From assembly GCA_027186245.1 (NCBI GenBank), contig CP114496.1, positions 5,361,501 through 5,425,500 of the forward strand: a stretch of 64,000 nucleotides of DNA. Reading direction: 5' to 3'. The position numbers and the translations under genes are program-made. This DNA comes from Coriaria nepalensis. Its lineage: Eukaryota > Streptophyta > Magnoliopsida > Cucurbitales > Coriariaceae. Below the pieces are notes generated by a model. The model did not search any database, had not been told where the DNA came from, and saw nothing but the letters and a program-made list of their open reading frames with translations. Below, piece by piece: positions 63,682-64,000 of the stretch. Position 1 is the stretch's first letter. The number at the start of each line of letters is the position of its first letter.

Positions 63682-64000
63682 CAATAACATATTACAAAGC
63701 AAGTTGAACGAATTCTATTTTCGCACTACAAACACAGGTTTTGGGCATAACTTGCAAATGATCAATGCAAGGAAAGTGTGCATTAGTTTAACCATAAAAT
63801 CATTTGAATGAGTCATTTCAAGTCAATAACATATTTCAAAGCAAGTTGAACGAATTCTATTTTCGCACTACAAACACAAGTTTTGGGCATAACTTGCACA
63901 TGGCCAATGCAAGGAAACTGTGCATTAGTTTAATCTTAAAATAATTTGAATGAGTCATTTCAAGTCAATAACATATTTCAAAGCAAGTTGAACGAATTCT
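63682..64000 (+). repeat. 12-mer HOR unit, copy 3, cut by the window edge
   Basis: Two complete monomers (63682, 63824) and the first 35 bp of a third (63966). They match the first monomers of copies 1 and 2, including AACCATAAAA and AAATAATTTG at 63939. The HOR therefore continues beyond the window. Confidence 0.88.

Larger units (their letters stand above)
1..64000 (+). repeat. 142-bp AT-rich satellite array (probable Tenebrio major satellite)
   Basis: The entire window is one head-to-tail satellite array with no inversion, unique spacer or inserted element. The unit begins CAATAACATATTTCAAAG and recurs every 142 bp. I count 451 complete units from 1 to 63965 plus a 35-bp partial unit. The few length changes I see (25 of -4, two of +12, two of +1, one of -2, one of -1) account exactly for the total length. 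Nearly every unit has one GAATTC. From memory, the period, the EcoRI site and the array size match the abundant pericentromeric satellite of the mealworm beetle Tenebrio molitor; a related 142-bp satellite of T. obscurus is an alternative. Strand is arbitrary. There is no coding content: 142 is not a multiple of 3, so a frame meets all three phases in successive units and soon hits stops on both strands. Confidence 0.97.

Noticed and set aside
1..64000. Protein-coding genes or long open frames
   Set aside because: The monomer has stops in several frames on both strands (TAA, TGA and TAG forward; TGA and TAA reverse), and a 142-bp period rotates the frame every unit, so any open stretch ends within a few hundred bases and is itself repetitive.
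1..64000. CRISPR array
   Set aside because: There is a conserved ~30-bp core with more variable sequence between, but the period is 142 bp, the 'spacers' are a few recurring haplotypes rather than unique sequences, and no cas gene or leader is present.
1..64000. Bacterial or plasmid iterons, phage or IS element
   Set aside because: Hundreds of full-length 142-bp tandem copies, no terminal inverted repeats, no transposase and no target-site duplication; a eukaryotic satellite explains everything seen.
1..64000. Human or primate alpha satellite
   Set aside because: The HOR architecture is similar, but the monomer is 142 bp and not about 171 bp, and its sequence does not resemble the alpha monomer.
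1..64000. Promoters, terminators or RNA genes within the array
   Set aside because: T-rich stretches such as TATTTT and short hairpin arms occur in every monomer; nothing distinguishes one copy as a functional site, and no tRNA- or rRNA-like sequence was seen.

Overview
The window is one uninterrupted block of tandem satellite DNA. It contains no gene, RNA gene, mobile element or unique sequence. From base 1 to the right edge it is a head-to-tail array of an AT-rich monomer of 142 bp (about 32% G+C by hand count of one monomer), always in the same orientation. Monomer starts (the CAATAAC motif) can be followed through the window: 451 complete monomers run from 1 to 63965, and a 35-bp partial monomer ends the window. 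The length bookkeeping closes exactly: 451 x 142 = 64042, minus 25 four-base deletions, one two-base deletion and one one-base deletion, plus two 12-base duplications and two one-base insertions, gives 63965.

Organism: a 142-bp monomer with one EcoRI site (GAATTC) in nearly every copy, in arrays this long, matches what I recall of the major pericentromeric satellite of the yellow mealworm Tenebrio molitor, reported to make up roughly half of that genome. A related 142-bp satellite is, as I recall, also present in Tenebrio obscurus. This is from memory of the family, not a database match. The window would then be beetle pericentromeric or centromeric heterochromatin.

Monomers fall into a few recurring haplotypes. 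Positions are counted from CAATAAC = 1. The main differences are at 13, 19-21, 43, 52, 56, 63, 70, 76-84, 95, 104, 109-112, 127 and 140-141. These haplotypes are ordered into higher-order repeats (HORs) that change along the window: (i) 1-1136, part of a 14-mer unit; (ii) 1137-3266, a 4-mer (568 bp); (iii) 3267-5822, mixed; (iv) 5823-13064, a 14-mer (1988 bp) with 12-mer and 11-mer deletion derivatives; (v) 13065-17322, shortened and mixed derivatives; (vi) 17323-35406, a 6-mer (848 bp) carrying a 138-bp deletion monomer, itself organised into a 4666-bp super-repeat (two copies) and a 3530-bp super-repeat (one full and one partial copy); (vii) 35407-44794, a mosaic of both styles; (viii) 44795-51598, two nearly identical 2969-bp blocks 3835 bp apart; (ix) 51599-60273, a mosaic with local 568-bp and 1136-bp repeats; (x) 60274 to the right edge, a 12-mer (1704 bp) in its third copy at the edge.

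How it works together: the pattern fits repeated unequal crossing-over and gene conversion in monomer register. Hybrid monomers mark several exchange points. Within the monomer, bases 25-54 (EcoRI site and both CpGs) are nearly invariant, and there are short dyads and an ATGAGTCAT motif of the bZIP/AP-1 type. These are the only candidate functional signals I can see. No array boundary lies in the window.
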